Under the pieces are notes generated by a model. That model was given only the letters and a program-made list of their open reading frames with translations. It was not told the DNA's origin and searched no databases. A stretch of 8,737 bases of DNA from an uncultured Alistipes sp. (lineage in GTDB: Bacteria > Bacteroidota > Bacteroidia > Bacteroidales > Rikenellaceae), in contig CAMWIG010000081.1 of the NCBI GenBank assembly GCA_947174295.1, forward strand, positions 1 to 8,737, given 5' to 3'. Positions 1 through 6,080 of the stretch are shown piece by piece. The translations under genes and the position numbers were made by a program. Each line of letters begins with the position of its first letter. Positions within the stretch are counted from its first letter, which is position 1.

Positions 1-2
1 AG

Positions 3-716
3 GCGCTCGACTGGGCGTCGATGCTGCTGCGCATGTACACCCGCTGGGGCGAGGCTCACGGCTACAAGGTCAAGATTCTCGACTATCAGGCCGGCGACGA
101 GGTCGGCGTGAAGTCGTGCACCATAGAGTTCGAGGGCGACTACGCCTACGGCTATCTGAAAAGCGAGAACGGCGTGCACCGCATGGTGCGTTTGTCGCCG
201 TTCAACGCCAACAACAAGCGGCAGACGACATTCGCGTCGGTGTTCGTGTCGCCCGCCGTCGACGACTCCATCGAGATAACCGTCAACCCGTCCGACATCG
301 AGTGGGACACGTTCCGTTCGAGCGGCGCCGGCGGCCAGAACGTCAACAAGGTCGAGACGGCCGTGCGCCTGCGCTATCACGGCAAGGATGCCGACACGGG
401 CGAGCCCGTGGAGTTTCTCATCGAGAATATGGAGACCCGCTCTCAGCTCATGAACCGCGAGAACGCCATGCGAATCCTGCGCTCGAAGCTCTACCAGCGC
501 GAGCTGGACAAGCGCATGGCCACGCAGCAGGCTTTGGAAGCATCGAAAAAACGCATCGAGTGGGGCTCGCAGATTCGCTCCTACGTCTTCGACGACCGTC
601 GCGTGAAGGACCACCGAACGGGCGTGCAGACCTCGGCCGTCGAGGCTGTCATGGACGGCGAGATAGACGAGTTCATCAAGGCCTATCTCATGGAGTTCGG
701 CGCGGCGGCGCAGTAG
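3..716 (+). CDS. prfB: Peptide chain release factor 2 (RF2), 5'-truncated by window edge
   Basis: RF2 recognises UAA and UGA stop codons in the ribosomal A site and triggers peptidyl-tRNA hydrolysis. The reading frame is open to the left edge (it starts ALDWASMLLRMYTRWGE), so an internal ATG at 21 is not the real start. About 237 residues are visible, roughly the C-terminal two thirds; the N-terminal domain and any autoregulatory frameshift site lie outside. The tripeptide SPF, which marks RF2 rather than RF1, is encoded at 195-203. The catalytic GGQ loop (SSGAGGQNVNKVETAVR) has its GGQ at 330-338. The C-terminal RSYVFDDRRVKDHRTG block is also typical. The frame ends in TAG at 714-716, a codon RF2 itself does not read. 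The gene converges on the TPR gene with a shared terminator between them. Identification is very secure. Confidence 0.97.
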   Translation, partial: ALDWASMLLRMYTRWGEAHGYKVKILDYQAGDEVGVKSCTIEFEGDYAYGYLKSENGVHRMVRLSPFNANNKRQTTFASVFVSPAVDDSIEITVNPSDIEWDTFRSSGAGGQNVNKVETAVRLRYHGKDADTGEPVEFLIENMETRSQLMNRENAMRILRSKLYQRELDKRMATQQALEASKKRIEWGSQIRSYVFDDRRVKDHRTGVQTSAVEAVMDGEIDEFIKAYLMEFGAAAQ

Positions 717-824
717 CGGTTCGTTTTCCGTGCGGCCGGCCGTCATGGAGGATGGGCGCCGAGCGATATCTCCCGCGAGCTGTCCGAGATAGCTGTCGCT
801 CTGCACGGACGATGTCGAAAAGAT

Positions 825-862
825 AAAAAAGGCGAGGTCTTCCGCAGACCCCGCCTTTTGTT
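825..862. terminator. Bidirectional intrinsic terminator between prfB and the TPR gene
   Basis: Arms at 827-834 (AAAAGGCG) and 852-859 (CGCCTTTT) pair perfectly. One A/C mismatch (835/851) is followed by GGTCT (836-840) pairing with AGACC (846-850) around the loop TCCGC. T runs flank the hairpin on both strands, so it can end prfB (+) and the converging TPR gene (-), whose stop codon is only 18 bases away. The preceding 717-824 stretch holds no gene I can support. Confidence 0.88.
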
Positions 863-879
863 TCGGATACTCTTGCCGT

Positions 880-1827
880 CTATTTCGAAAGATCGGCTAT
901 CGACTCCTTGGCAGCGGCGACGTTGGCGCCCGAGGTGACCTTTTGCAGCGCAGCTATGGCCTGCGGCTTCATCTCCTTGGCGTTGTATGCGGCGCCGAGG
1001 GTGAAGTAGACATCGCTCTTGTCCTCGTCCTCGACCTGTGCGGCAGCAGCCGACTCGCCGAGCTCGATTACCTTCGCGAAGTCCTTCTTGCTCATGTAGG
1101 CCTGAATGCGCACCTTGTGTGCCAGAGCGTTCGACTCGTCGGCGGCAATCATGGCGTCGGCCATGGCTACTATGCCGTCGAAGTCGCTGGCCTCTTGCAG
1201 AGCAGCTACGCGGTTGTTGGTGTAGAGCGCGATCAGACGCTTGGCCTCGGCGGCATCCTCGGCAGCGCGGGGAGCCTTGTTGGCTGCGACGGCCGACAGA
1301 ATCTCGGTGCCCTTGTCGAACTCGCCCATCTCGCAGTAGCAGGTGCCGAGCCAGTTGGCCATCTTGGTGTTCTTGGGATTGGCGGCGTAGCCCTTCTCGA
1401 AGATTTCGGCTGCTGTAGCCCAATCCTTGTTGTTGAACGCGTTGCCTCCCTGCGCCTGGTAAACGCCTGCGATGATGGCGTTGACACCGGTCTTGCCCTT
1501 GTTGTCGCCGTACTCCTCGGCACGTTCGAGAGCTACGTTGAGCTTTTCGAGCGCCTCGTCGTGGTTGCCGGCCTTGAATGCCGCCAGACCGAGGCTGCGG
1601 TAGCTCGAAACGACATACTTCTTGGCGTTCTCTACCTGCTGCATGACTGTGGGATCCTCGGAGGTCATTCCCTCCTCGACCACCTGCTCGAAGAGACCCG
1701 CCGCTTCGGCGAATTTCTTGGCGTTCATCGCCGTCGCGCCCTGGTTGTAGAGCTCTGTGACGTTGCTCTGAGCGGCTGCCGTCATTACGGCGGCAAGCGC
1801 TACGAAGGACAAAATAATCTTTTTCAT
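880..1827 (-). CDS. Exported tetratricopeptide-repeat protein
   Basis: A 315-residue protein with a signal peptide (MKKIILSFVALAAVMTAAAQ; likely cleavage near residues 19-20), so it probably works in the periplasm or at the envelope. The mature part is almost entirely helical TPR-like repeats, roughly at residues 23-53, 73-104, 119-151, 155-185, 238-264 and 271-304, with typical YxxGxxxxxxxxFxxA spacing (for example YNQGATAMNAKKFAEAAGLF). TPR arrays bind proteins; no catalytic domain is visible. The start at 1825-1827 is chosen because it gives an intact signal peptide and follows a good promoter by about 60 bases. The gene lies downstream of tadA on the same strand but has its own promoter. 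Proteins of this kind are common in Bacteroidales, and I cannot name a partner or process. Confidence 0.9.
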   Translation of the reverse strand: MKKIILSFVALAAVMTAAAQSNVTELYNQGATAMNAKKFAEAAGLFEQVVEEGMTSEDPTVMQQVENAKKYVVSSYRSLGLAAFKAGNHDEALEKLNVALERAEEYGDNKGKTGVNAIIAGVYQAQGGNAFNNKDWATAAEIFEKGYAANPKNTKMANWLGTCYCEMGEFDKGTEILSAVAANKAPRAAEDAAEAKRLIALYTNNRVAALQEASDFDGIVAMADAMIAADESNALAHKVRIQAYMSKKDFAKVIELGESAAAAQVEDEDKSDVYFTLGAAYNAKEMKPQAIAALQKVTSGANVAAAKESIADLSK

Positions 1828-1865
1828 TCTCTTATCGGTTTTTAATTGTTAAATTGTCGTGCCTT

Positions 1866-1881
1866 GCCGGCCCCGGCCGGC
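1866..1881. repeat. GC-only inverted repeat in the TPR gene leader
   Basis: GCCGGC (1866-1871), loop CCCG, GCCGGC (1876-1881) form a perfect 6-bp all-GC hairpin. It sits about 10 bases downstream of the TPR gene's -7 box and about 40 bases before its start codon, in an otherwise AT-rich leader, so it would be in the 5' untranslated RNA. It has no T tract, so it is not a simple terminator for tadA. It could protect or regulate the transcript; this is inference. Confidence 0.5.
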
Positions 1882-1889
1882 GGATTTCG

Positions 1890-1921
1890 CAAAATTAAAT
1901 ATTTTTTCCTTTTTCGCCAAA
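1890..1921 (-). promoter_or_regulatory. Bacteroidetes-type promoter of the TPR gene
   Basis: Read on the minus strand, TTTG (complement of 1918-1921), a 20-bp spacer and TAATTTTG (complement of 1890-1897) match the sigma-ABfr consensus TTTG / 19-21 bp / TAnnTTTG. The predicted RNA start is near 1883-1886, giving a leader of about 55-60 bases. The -33 element is only two bases beyond the tadA stop codon. Confidence 0.8.
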
Positions 1922-1923
1922 TA

Positions 1924-2382
1924 TCATCTGCGCAGCCCTGCGAAAAAATCGGTCATCAGCCGTTCGCACTCCTCGGCCAGCACGCCGCGCACGACCTCGG
2001 TCTTGGGGTGGAGGATGCCGGTCGAGTAGCGGCTGTGGCCGCGCTTGTCGTCGTCGGCGCCCCACACCACGCGTCCCACCTGACTCCATGCGATGGCTCC
2101 GGCGCACATCACGCACGGCTCGACGGTGACGTAGAGCGTGCACTCTTTGAGGTATTTGCCGCCGACGGTAGTCGCCGCAGCCGTGATGGCCTGCATCTCG
2201 GCGTGTGCCGTTGCGTCCTGCAAGGTTTCCACCAGATTGTGGCCGCGGCCCACGACGGCGCCTTTGGAGACGACGACCGCTCCGATCGGCACCTCGTGTC
2301 TCTCCAACGCTTTGCGCGCTTCGTTTATTGCCAGACGCATGTATTTTTCGTCGGCGCTCTGAGTGTCTGCTGTCCGTATCAT
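1924..2382 (-). CDS. tadA: tRNA-specific adenosine deaminase
   Basis: TadA deaminates A34 to inosine in the anticodon wobble position of tRNA-Arg(ACG), using a zinc-activated water. The protein has 152 residues, the usual size. The cytidine/deoxycytidylate-deaminase zinc motif is complete: His60-Ala61-Glu62 (zinc ligand and proton-shuttle Glu) and Pro89-Cys90-Val-Met-Cys93 (two Cys ligands). The supporting segments VPIGAVVV and GHN lie upstream in the fold. The start at 2380-2382 (MIRTADTQ) is preferred over a longer frame reaching 2457, because its ATG overlaps the TGA of the upstream TonB-domain gene as ATGA, a typical translational-coupling arrangement; the extra 25 residues of the longer frame look non-native. 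The activity is normally essential in bacteria. Identification is secure; the start is slightly less so. Confidence 0.95.
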   Translation of the reverse strand: MIRTADTQSADEKYMRLAINEARKALERHEVPIGAVVVSKGAVVGRGHNLVETLQDATAHAEMQAITAAATTVGGKYLKECTLYVTVEPCVMCAGAIAWSQVGRVVWGADDDKRGHSRYSTGILHPKTEVVRGVLAEECERLMTDFFAGLRR

Positions 2383-3203
2383 TGCCTTATGAATTTTACC
2401 GGTACGGTATATTTTACCCTCAGCGGGCGGCCCAGCGAGTCGAGGCCCGGCTCCCATGCCGGACAGAGGTCGAGCACGGCCATGACCTCGCGCAGGTACT
2501 CCACGTCGGGGATGTTACGCACCTCGGTTTTCCCGAGCCGGCCGTCGCGCTCGACGACGAAACTCACGACGACATCCATCTCGGCGCGCCGCTTGAAGTT
2601 CTCCGGGTAGCGGAGGTTGGCGGCCAGCCATCGGCGGAACTCTTCGATGCCGCCGCCCATGAACTGCGGCTGGTATGCTATGTCGTCCGTTTCGCCGGGC
2701 CGCATCTCCTTGCCGCGCTCCTCGGCCGGCATGGCCCGTTCGGCGAGTATGGCCTTTGCCGTGGCGAGTATGCGGCTCCACCGCAGCGAGACGATGTAGC
2801 GGTAGCCGCTGACCTTGCCTTCGTATGCCGGTTCTTCGCCGCAGAACGAGAGTGTCCGCAGCAGCCAGCTGCGAGGCTGCGAAGCCGACTTCACGGCGTC
2901 GGAGACTATTCGTCCGATTTGCTCGTCGGGGCAGCGCAGCATCTCGAAGCGTTTCAGCGCCCCTTTTTCTGAGACGAACAGCGTGAACACTATCGGGCTC
3001 TCCAACTGTTCGCCGCACGCGGGTATGCTGCCTGCGAGCTCGGCGGCATCCTTGCGGTCGGCTACGGCCTGGGCGCACAGCGCCGTGAAACGCAGGTCGA
3101 TTATGTCGGTGCGTTCGTAATAGGTCTCGTCGGCCGTCTGTGCGCGGAGCGGCGTGCTGAATATCAGCAAGGCGGCAGCGATAATGATGCGGAGTCTGTG
3201 CAT
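2379..3203 (-). CDS. TonB C-terminal-domain envelope protein, possibly with two such domains
   Basis: A 274-residue protein with a signal peptide (MHRLRIIIAAALLIFSTPLRAQ) and a recognisable TonB_C-type domain at about residues 178-273. The features seen are QPQFMGGGIEEFRRWLAANL, RYPENF, the strand VVVSFVVERDGRLGKTEV, then W250xPG and a final VKYTVPVKF strand. Residues 69-141 (PIVFTLFVSEKGALKRFEML through YRYIVSLRW) read like a diverged second copy. It lacks the proline-rich periplasmic spacer of true TonB, and its N-terminus looks cleavable rather than a permanent anchor. It is therefore probably not the energy transducer itself, though pipelines often label such proteins that way. It is the first gene of a pair with tadA (ATGA overlap) and has its own promoter. 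No transport partner is encoded nearby. Function unknown. Confidence 0.85.
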   Translation of the reverse strand: MHRLRIIIAAALLIFSTPLRAQTADETYYERTDIIDLRFTALCAQAVADRKDAAELAGSIPACGEQLESPIVFTLFVSEKGALKRFEMLRCPDEQIGRIVSDAVKSASQPRSWLLRTLSFCGEEPAYEGKVSGYRYIVSLRWSRILATAKAILAERAMPAEERGKEMRPGETDDIAYQPQFMGGGIEEFRRWLAANLRYPENFKRRAEMDVVVSFVVERDGRLGKTEVRNIPDVEYLREVMAVLDLCPAWEPGLDSLGRPLRVKYTVPVKFIRQ

Positions 3204-3223
3204 GTGCAGTCGGTTTTGGAAAA

Positions 3224-3231
3224 CAAATTTA
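3224..3231 (-). promoter_or_regulatory. Probable -7 box of the tonB-like/tadA transcript
   Basis: The minus strand reads TAAATTTG here, an exact TAnnTTTG match 20 bases before the start codon, which would give a short leader. No TTTG occurs at the expected 19-21 bp upstream, so only the -7 half is well supported. Confidence 0.55.
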
Positions 3232-3284
3232 CGAAAAATATCAAAATTTCACCTGCGACGTGCCGCAATTCATGATTATTTGCA

Positions 3285-3292
3285 TAAATTTG
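3285..3292 (+). promoter_or_regulatory. Probable -7 box of aspS
   Basis: TAAATTTG on the plus strand exactly matches TAnnTTTG and is the same octamer used divergently at 3224-3231. The predicted RNA start is near 3298, leaving a leader of about 75 bases before the aspS ATG. The -33 region shows at best a TG at 3261-3262, so the match is partial. Confidence 0.55.
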
Positions 3293-3371
3293 TAGGTTGA
3301 ATCCGCTGCCGCGACGATGCGCAGATGGAGGGAGCAGAGAACATAAAATATCGAATAACAAATATTTACCT

Positions 3372-5123
3372 ATGTACAGAACTCACACTTGCGGCTCGCT
3401 GAGAGTCGAAAACGTGAACGAAACCGTGACGCTGGCCGGTTGGGTGCAGAAAGTGCGCAACCTCGGCGCTATGACATTCGTCGACCTGCGCGACCGTTAC
3501 GGCATCACCCAGATTGTCGTCGAGGAGCACTCGGCCGACGAGGTCAAGGCCGTAGCCGCATCGCTCGGCCGCGAATACGTGCTTCAAGTGACGGGCCGCG
3601 TCATCGAGCGGCAGTCGAAGAATCCGAAGATGCCCACCGGCGACATCGAGGTGGCGGCCGAGAGCCTTACGGTGCTCAACGAGGCGCAGACGCCTCCCTT
3701 CACCATCGAGGAGCAGTCCGACGGCGGCGACGACCTGCGCATGAAGTACCGCTATCTCGACCTGCGCCGTCCGCCTCTGCAACGCGCCATGATTCTGCGT
3801 CACCGCATGGCGCAGTCGATACGCCGCTTCCTCGACATGGAGGGATTCCTCGAAATCGAGACTCCCTATCTGGTCGGCTCGACCCCCGAGGGTGCGCGCG
3901 ACTTCATCGTTCCGAGCCGCATGAACCCCAACCAGTTCTACGCTCTGCCGCAGTCGCCGCAGACGTTGAAGCAGCTGCTGATGGTTGCCGGCTACGACAA
4001 GTATTTCCAAATCGTGCGCTGCTTCCGCGACGAAGACCTGCGCGCCGACCGTCAGCCCGAGTTCACGCAGATCGACTGCGAGATGTCGTTCGTCGAGCAG
4101 GAGGATATCCTCGAAGTGTTCGAGCGCTGGGCCAAGTACATGTTCAAGGATGTGATGGATATCGAGTTCGCCGAGCCGTTCCGCCGCATGCCGTGGCTCG
4201 AAGCCATGGAGAAGTACGGTTCGGACAAGCCCGACCTGCGCTTCGGCATGGAGTTCGCCGATGTGACCGACCTCGCCAAGGGGCACGGATTTTCGGTGTT
4301 CGACGATGCCGACTACGTCACCGGCTTCGCCGCGACGGGATGTGCGTCCTACACGCGCAAGCAAATCGACGCCCTCACGGAGTTCGTGAAGCGTCCGCAG
4401 GTGGGCGCCAAGGGCCTCATCTGGATTCGTGTCGAGGAGAGCGGCACGAAGTCGTCGGTCGACAAGTTCTTCTCGCCCGACCAGGTGCGCGCCATCGCCG
4501 AGCGCTGCGGCGCTGCGGCAGGCGATATGGTCTTCATTCTCTGCGGCCCGAAGTTCAAGGCGCTCACGCAGCTCTGCGCTCTGCGTCTGGAAGTGGCTCA
4601 GCAGCTGGGCCTGCGCGACCCGAAGAAGTTCGCCCCGCTGTGGGTCGTCGACTTCCCGATGTTCGAGTGGGACGAGGAGACGCAGCGCTTCTACGCCATG
4701 CACCATCCGTTCACCTCGCCCAAGCCCGAGGACGTGGAGTTCCTCGAAAGCGACCCGGGCCGCGTGCGCGCCAACGCCTACGACTTCGTATGCAACGGCA
4801 CCGAGATCGGCGGCGGTTCGATCCGTATCCACGATGCCAAGCTGCAGGCCCTGATCTTCAAGTGCCTGGGCTTCACGCCCGAGAAGGCGCAGGAGCAGTT
4901 CGGCTTCCTGATGAACGCCTTCAAGTTCGGCGCGCCGCCCCACGGCGGTCTGGCCTTCGGTTTCGACCGTCTCTGCTCGCTCTTCGGCGGCACGGAGTCG
5001 ATCCGCGACTACATCGCCTTCCCGAAGAACAACGCCGGCCGCGACGTGATGCTCGACGCCCCGTCGTTCGTCGACCGGGCGCAGTTGGACGAGCTCTGTC
5101 TCGACCTCAAAAAGCCCGAGTAG
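3372..5123 (+). CDS. aspS: Aspartate--tRNA ligase (AspRS)
   Basis: Class II synthetase that activates aspartate with ATP and charges tRNA-Asp in the cytoplasm. It has 583 residues, the normal bacterial length (E. coli about 590). The order is: N-terminal OB-fold anticodon-binding domain (about 1-105); class II catalytic core with motif 1 (FLEIETPYLVGSTPEGARDF, 159-178), the aspartate-site QSPQTLKQ (195-202) and motif 2 FRDEDLRADRQPEFTQID (218-235); the bacterial GAD insertion (about 285-415); and motif 3 GGLAFGFDRL (525-534) with Arg533. The start MYRTHTCGSLR at 3372 is chosen over an in-frame upstream ATG at 3297, which adds 25 non-conserved residues. Leu31 in the anticodon-binding domain aligns with the Leu of E. 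coli AspRS rather than the His of non-discriminating enzymes, suggesting it charges tRNA-Asp only (inference). Confidence 0.98.
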   Translation: MYRTHTCGSLRVENVNETVTLAGWVQKVRNLGAMTFVDLRDRYGITQIVVEEHSADEVKAVAASLGREYVLQVTGRVIERQSKNPKMPTGDIEVAAESLTVLNEAQTPPFTIEEQSDGGDDLRMKYRYLDLRRPPLQRAMILRHRMAQSIRRFLDMEGFLEIETPYLVGSTPEGARDFIVPSRMNPNQFYALPQSPQTLKQLLMVAGYDKYFQIVRCFRDEDLRADRQPEFTQIDCEMSFVEQEDILEVFERWAKYMFKDVMDIEFAEPFRRMPWLEAMEKYGSDKPDLRFGMEFADVTDLAKGHGFSVFDDADYVTGFAATGCASYTRKQIDALTEFVKRPQVGAKGLIWIRVEESGTKSSVDKFFSPDQVRAIAERCGAAAGDMVFILCGPKFKALTQLCALRLEVAQQLGLRDPKKFAPLWVVDFPMFEWDEETQRFYAMHHPFTSPKPEDVEFLESDPGRVRANAYDFVCNGTEIGGGSIRIHDAKLQALIFKCLGFTPEKAQEQFGFLMNAFKFGAPPHGGLAFGFDRLCSLFGGTESIRDYIAFPKNNAGRDVMLDAPSFVDRAQLDELCLDLKKPE

Positions 5124-5141
5124 GGTAGTGTCGGATAACCG

Positions 5142-5174
5142 AAAAAGTCGCGGCGTAATCGTCGCGACTTTTTT
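5142..5174 (+). terminator. aspS intrinsic terminator
   Basis: AAAAAGTCGCG (5142-5152) pairs with CGCGACTTTTT (5163-5173), and the stem can extend by a G-T and two GC pairs to a TAAT loop at 5156-5159. The 3' arm runs into T6. It starts 19 bases after the aspS stop codon. The A tract on the other side makes it formally bidirectional. Confidence 0.92.
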
Positions 5175-5221
5175 CGTGCTGCCACTTCGTGCTGCGGCAA
5201 TGCGGTTCTGTTTTTTTCGTC

Positions 5222-5327
5222 GACGGGCGGAACGAGTTCTTCGCCGGTGGTGGATGAGATGCCTGTAATAAATCGTAGGTCGTAGGAGTACCTTCGGGTA
5301 GGAAATGACGACAGCCCAACGCCCGTC
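5222..5327. repeat. Long-range inverted repeat enclosing smaller hairpins
   Basis: GACGGGCG (5222-5229) is the exact reverse complement of CGCCCGTC (5320-5327). Inside it, GTCGT (5279-5283) can pair with ACGAC (5308-5312), and TACC-TTCG-GGTA (5289-5300) forms a cUUCGg-capped hairpin. A tandem TCGTAGG TCGTAGG lies at 5273-5286. The nested arrangement could be a structured RNA of either strand, but no clear promoter is visible and no known family was recognised. Confidence 0.35.
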
Positions 5328-5370
5328 TCCGCGCACACACACAGTAATCAACTGCGTGCGGAGATTTTTT
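5326..5370 (+). terminator. Terminator-like hairpin without an obvious gene upstream
   Basis: TCTCCGC (5326-5332) pairs exactly with GCGGAGA (5358-5364), followed directly by six T residues (5365-5370). The loop is long (25 bases). It could be a backup terminator for aspS or the end of an unrecognised short transcript. Its 5' arm overlaps two bases of the long-range inverted repeat. Confidence 0.5.
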
Positions 5371-5396
5371 GCGGCGGAGTCGGGCGGCGGGAGCGG

Positions 5397-5442
5397 TTAT
5401 TGACAATTCTGTTGAAAAACATGTGGGCAATTGTGTCGATAA
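5397..5442. repeat. Phased row of DnaA-box-like 9-mers
   Basis: TTATTGACA (5397-5405), TGTTGAAAA (5410-5418), TGTGGGCAA (5422-5430) and TGTCGATAA (5434-5442) match TTATCCACA or its complement TGTGGATAA at 7, 7, 7 and 8 of 9 positions. The last three are in the same orientation, exactly 12 bp apart. None is a perfect box, so this is a suggestive pattern only. Confidence 0.3.
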
Positions 5443-5731
5443 CTTTTGATTGTCGTGAAGCAGGCGCTGTTTATATTGTTTGTTTATAATGGATTACGTT
5501 ATTGTCGATGCTGTTGAAAACATCGGGCCGACGGATGCGATGCGCGATTGGCCGGGTGGTCGGACGGCCGTATTGTTCGGATTCGTAGTTGTGGGCCGCG
5601 AACGAGGTATGGGGCCGGTGCAGTGGATTTCCGCGGAGAGGCCGCTCCTGCGGGTAAATTCGGTCGGGAACGGGGAGATGTCGGTTATGTTTGCAAAAAA
5701 TGTATGAGGAGTTTAATTTTATTGAAAGAGA

Positions 5732-5763
5732 TTTGCTATTTATTGAACGGTTGTATATATTTG
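5732..5763 (+). promoter_or_regulatory. Consensus Bacteroidetes promoter of the DUF2089/membrane-protein pair
   Basis: TTTG (5732-5735), a 20-bp spacer and TATATTTG (5756-5763) match the TTTG / TAnnTTTG consensus at every defined base. The RNA start should be near 5768-5770, about 18 bases before the first ATG. Confidence 0.85.
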
Positions 5764-5786
5764 CGTGTAATTAAACCGGTAATCCT

Positions 5787-6080
5787 ATGGAAAAACACAG
5801 AAATATGCCGAAAATCTGCCCGTCGTGCGGCAATCGGCTGAGCGTGCGTGCGCTGCACTGCGGCGAGTGCGACACCCGCGTGGAGGGCGACTATGCGCTG
5901 CCTTCCATCATGCGTCTGTCGGACGACGACCGGCGTTTCGTGCTCGACTTCGTGCTGTGCAGCGGTTCGCTCAAAGAGATGGCCCGCGCAATGTCGCTGA
6001 GCTATCCTACGGTGCGCAACCGTCTGGACGACATTATTTCACAACTCAAATCCTTTGAATCGAATGAAACGAATCGTTAA
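5787..6080 (+). CDS. DUF2089-family zinc-ribbon/HTH protein
   Basis: A 97-residue protein with an N-terminal zinc ribbon (Cys11-Pro-Ser-Cys14 and Cys25-Gly-Glu-Cys28), a short ALPSIMRLSDDDRRFVLDFV linker helix, and a helix-turn-helix-like segment at about 61-85 ending SYPTVRNRLDDI. This layout is that of the DUF2089 family, whose members are small putative DNA-binding regulators without a settled function. I use the first ATG (5787), 18 bases after the predicted RNA start; a second in-frame ATG at 5805 (MPKICPSC) would put the first Cys pair closer to the N-terminus and is also plausible. The stop codon lies 17 bases inside the next gene, implying coupled translation. A regulator of, or a partner to, that membrane protein is a reasonable inference. 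Confidence 0.85.
   Translation: MEKHRNMPKICPSCGNRLSVRALHCGECDTRVEGDYALPSIMRLSDDDRRFVLDFVLCSGSLKEMARAMSLSYPTVRNRLDDIISQLKSFESNETNR

Larger units (their letters stand above)
5175..5755. other. Gene-poor intergenic region with structured elements
   Basis: I find no convincing gene in these 580 bases. The best open frame (ATG at 5489 to TGA at 5707, 72 codons) has weaker GC3 bias and more rare-looking codons than its neighbours, no recognisable domain and no clear promoter, so I do not call it. The region contains a long-range inverted repeat (5222-5229 with 5320-5327), a UUCG-type small hairpin (5289-5300), a terminator-like hairpin ending in T6 (5326-5370), a row of DnaA-box-like 9-mers (5397-5442) and an AT-rich stretch (5468-5490). 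The last part runs into the promoter of the DUF2089 gene. Confidence 0.6.

Noticed and set aside
5009..5338. Minus-strand frame containing SFPTRRYSYDL, reminiscent of a translated sequencing-adapter read
   Set aside because: The bases differ from the common adapter at several positions and carry an insertion, the sequence is embedded in continuous flanks, and the same stretch forms a natural UUCG-type hairpin. The likeness looks accidental.
3366..5351. 661-codon open frame antisense to aspS
   Set aside because: It mirrors aspS codons in GC-rich sequence, encodes low-complexity Arg/Leu/Glu/His-rich protein without domains, and aspS on the other strand is unambiguous.
5489..5707. 72-codon open frame in the gene-poor region
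   Set aside because: Weaker GC3 bias than its neighbours, no domain, no consensus promoter and no conserved-looking start; not enough to call a gene.
6055..6063. TTG start three codons upstream of the membrane-protein ATG
   Set aside because: The ATG at 6064 is a stronger start and still gives the overlap with the upstream gene; nothing favours the TTG.
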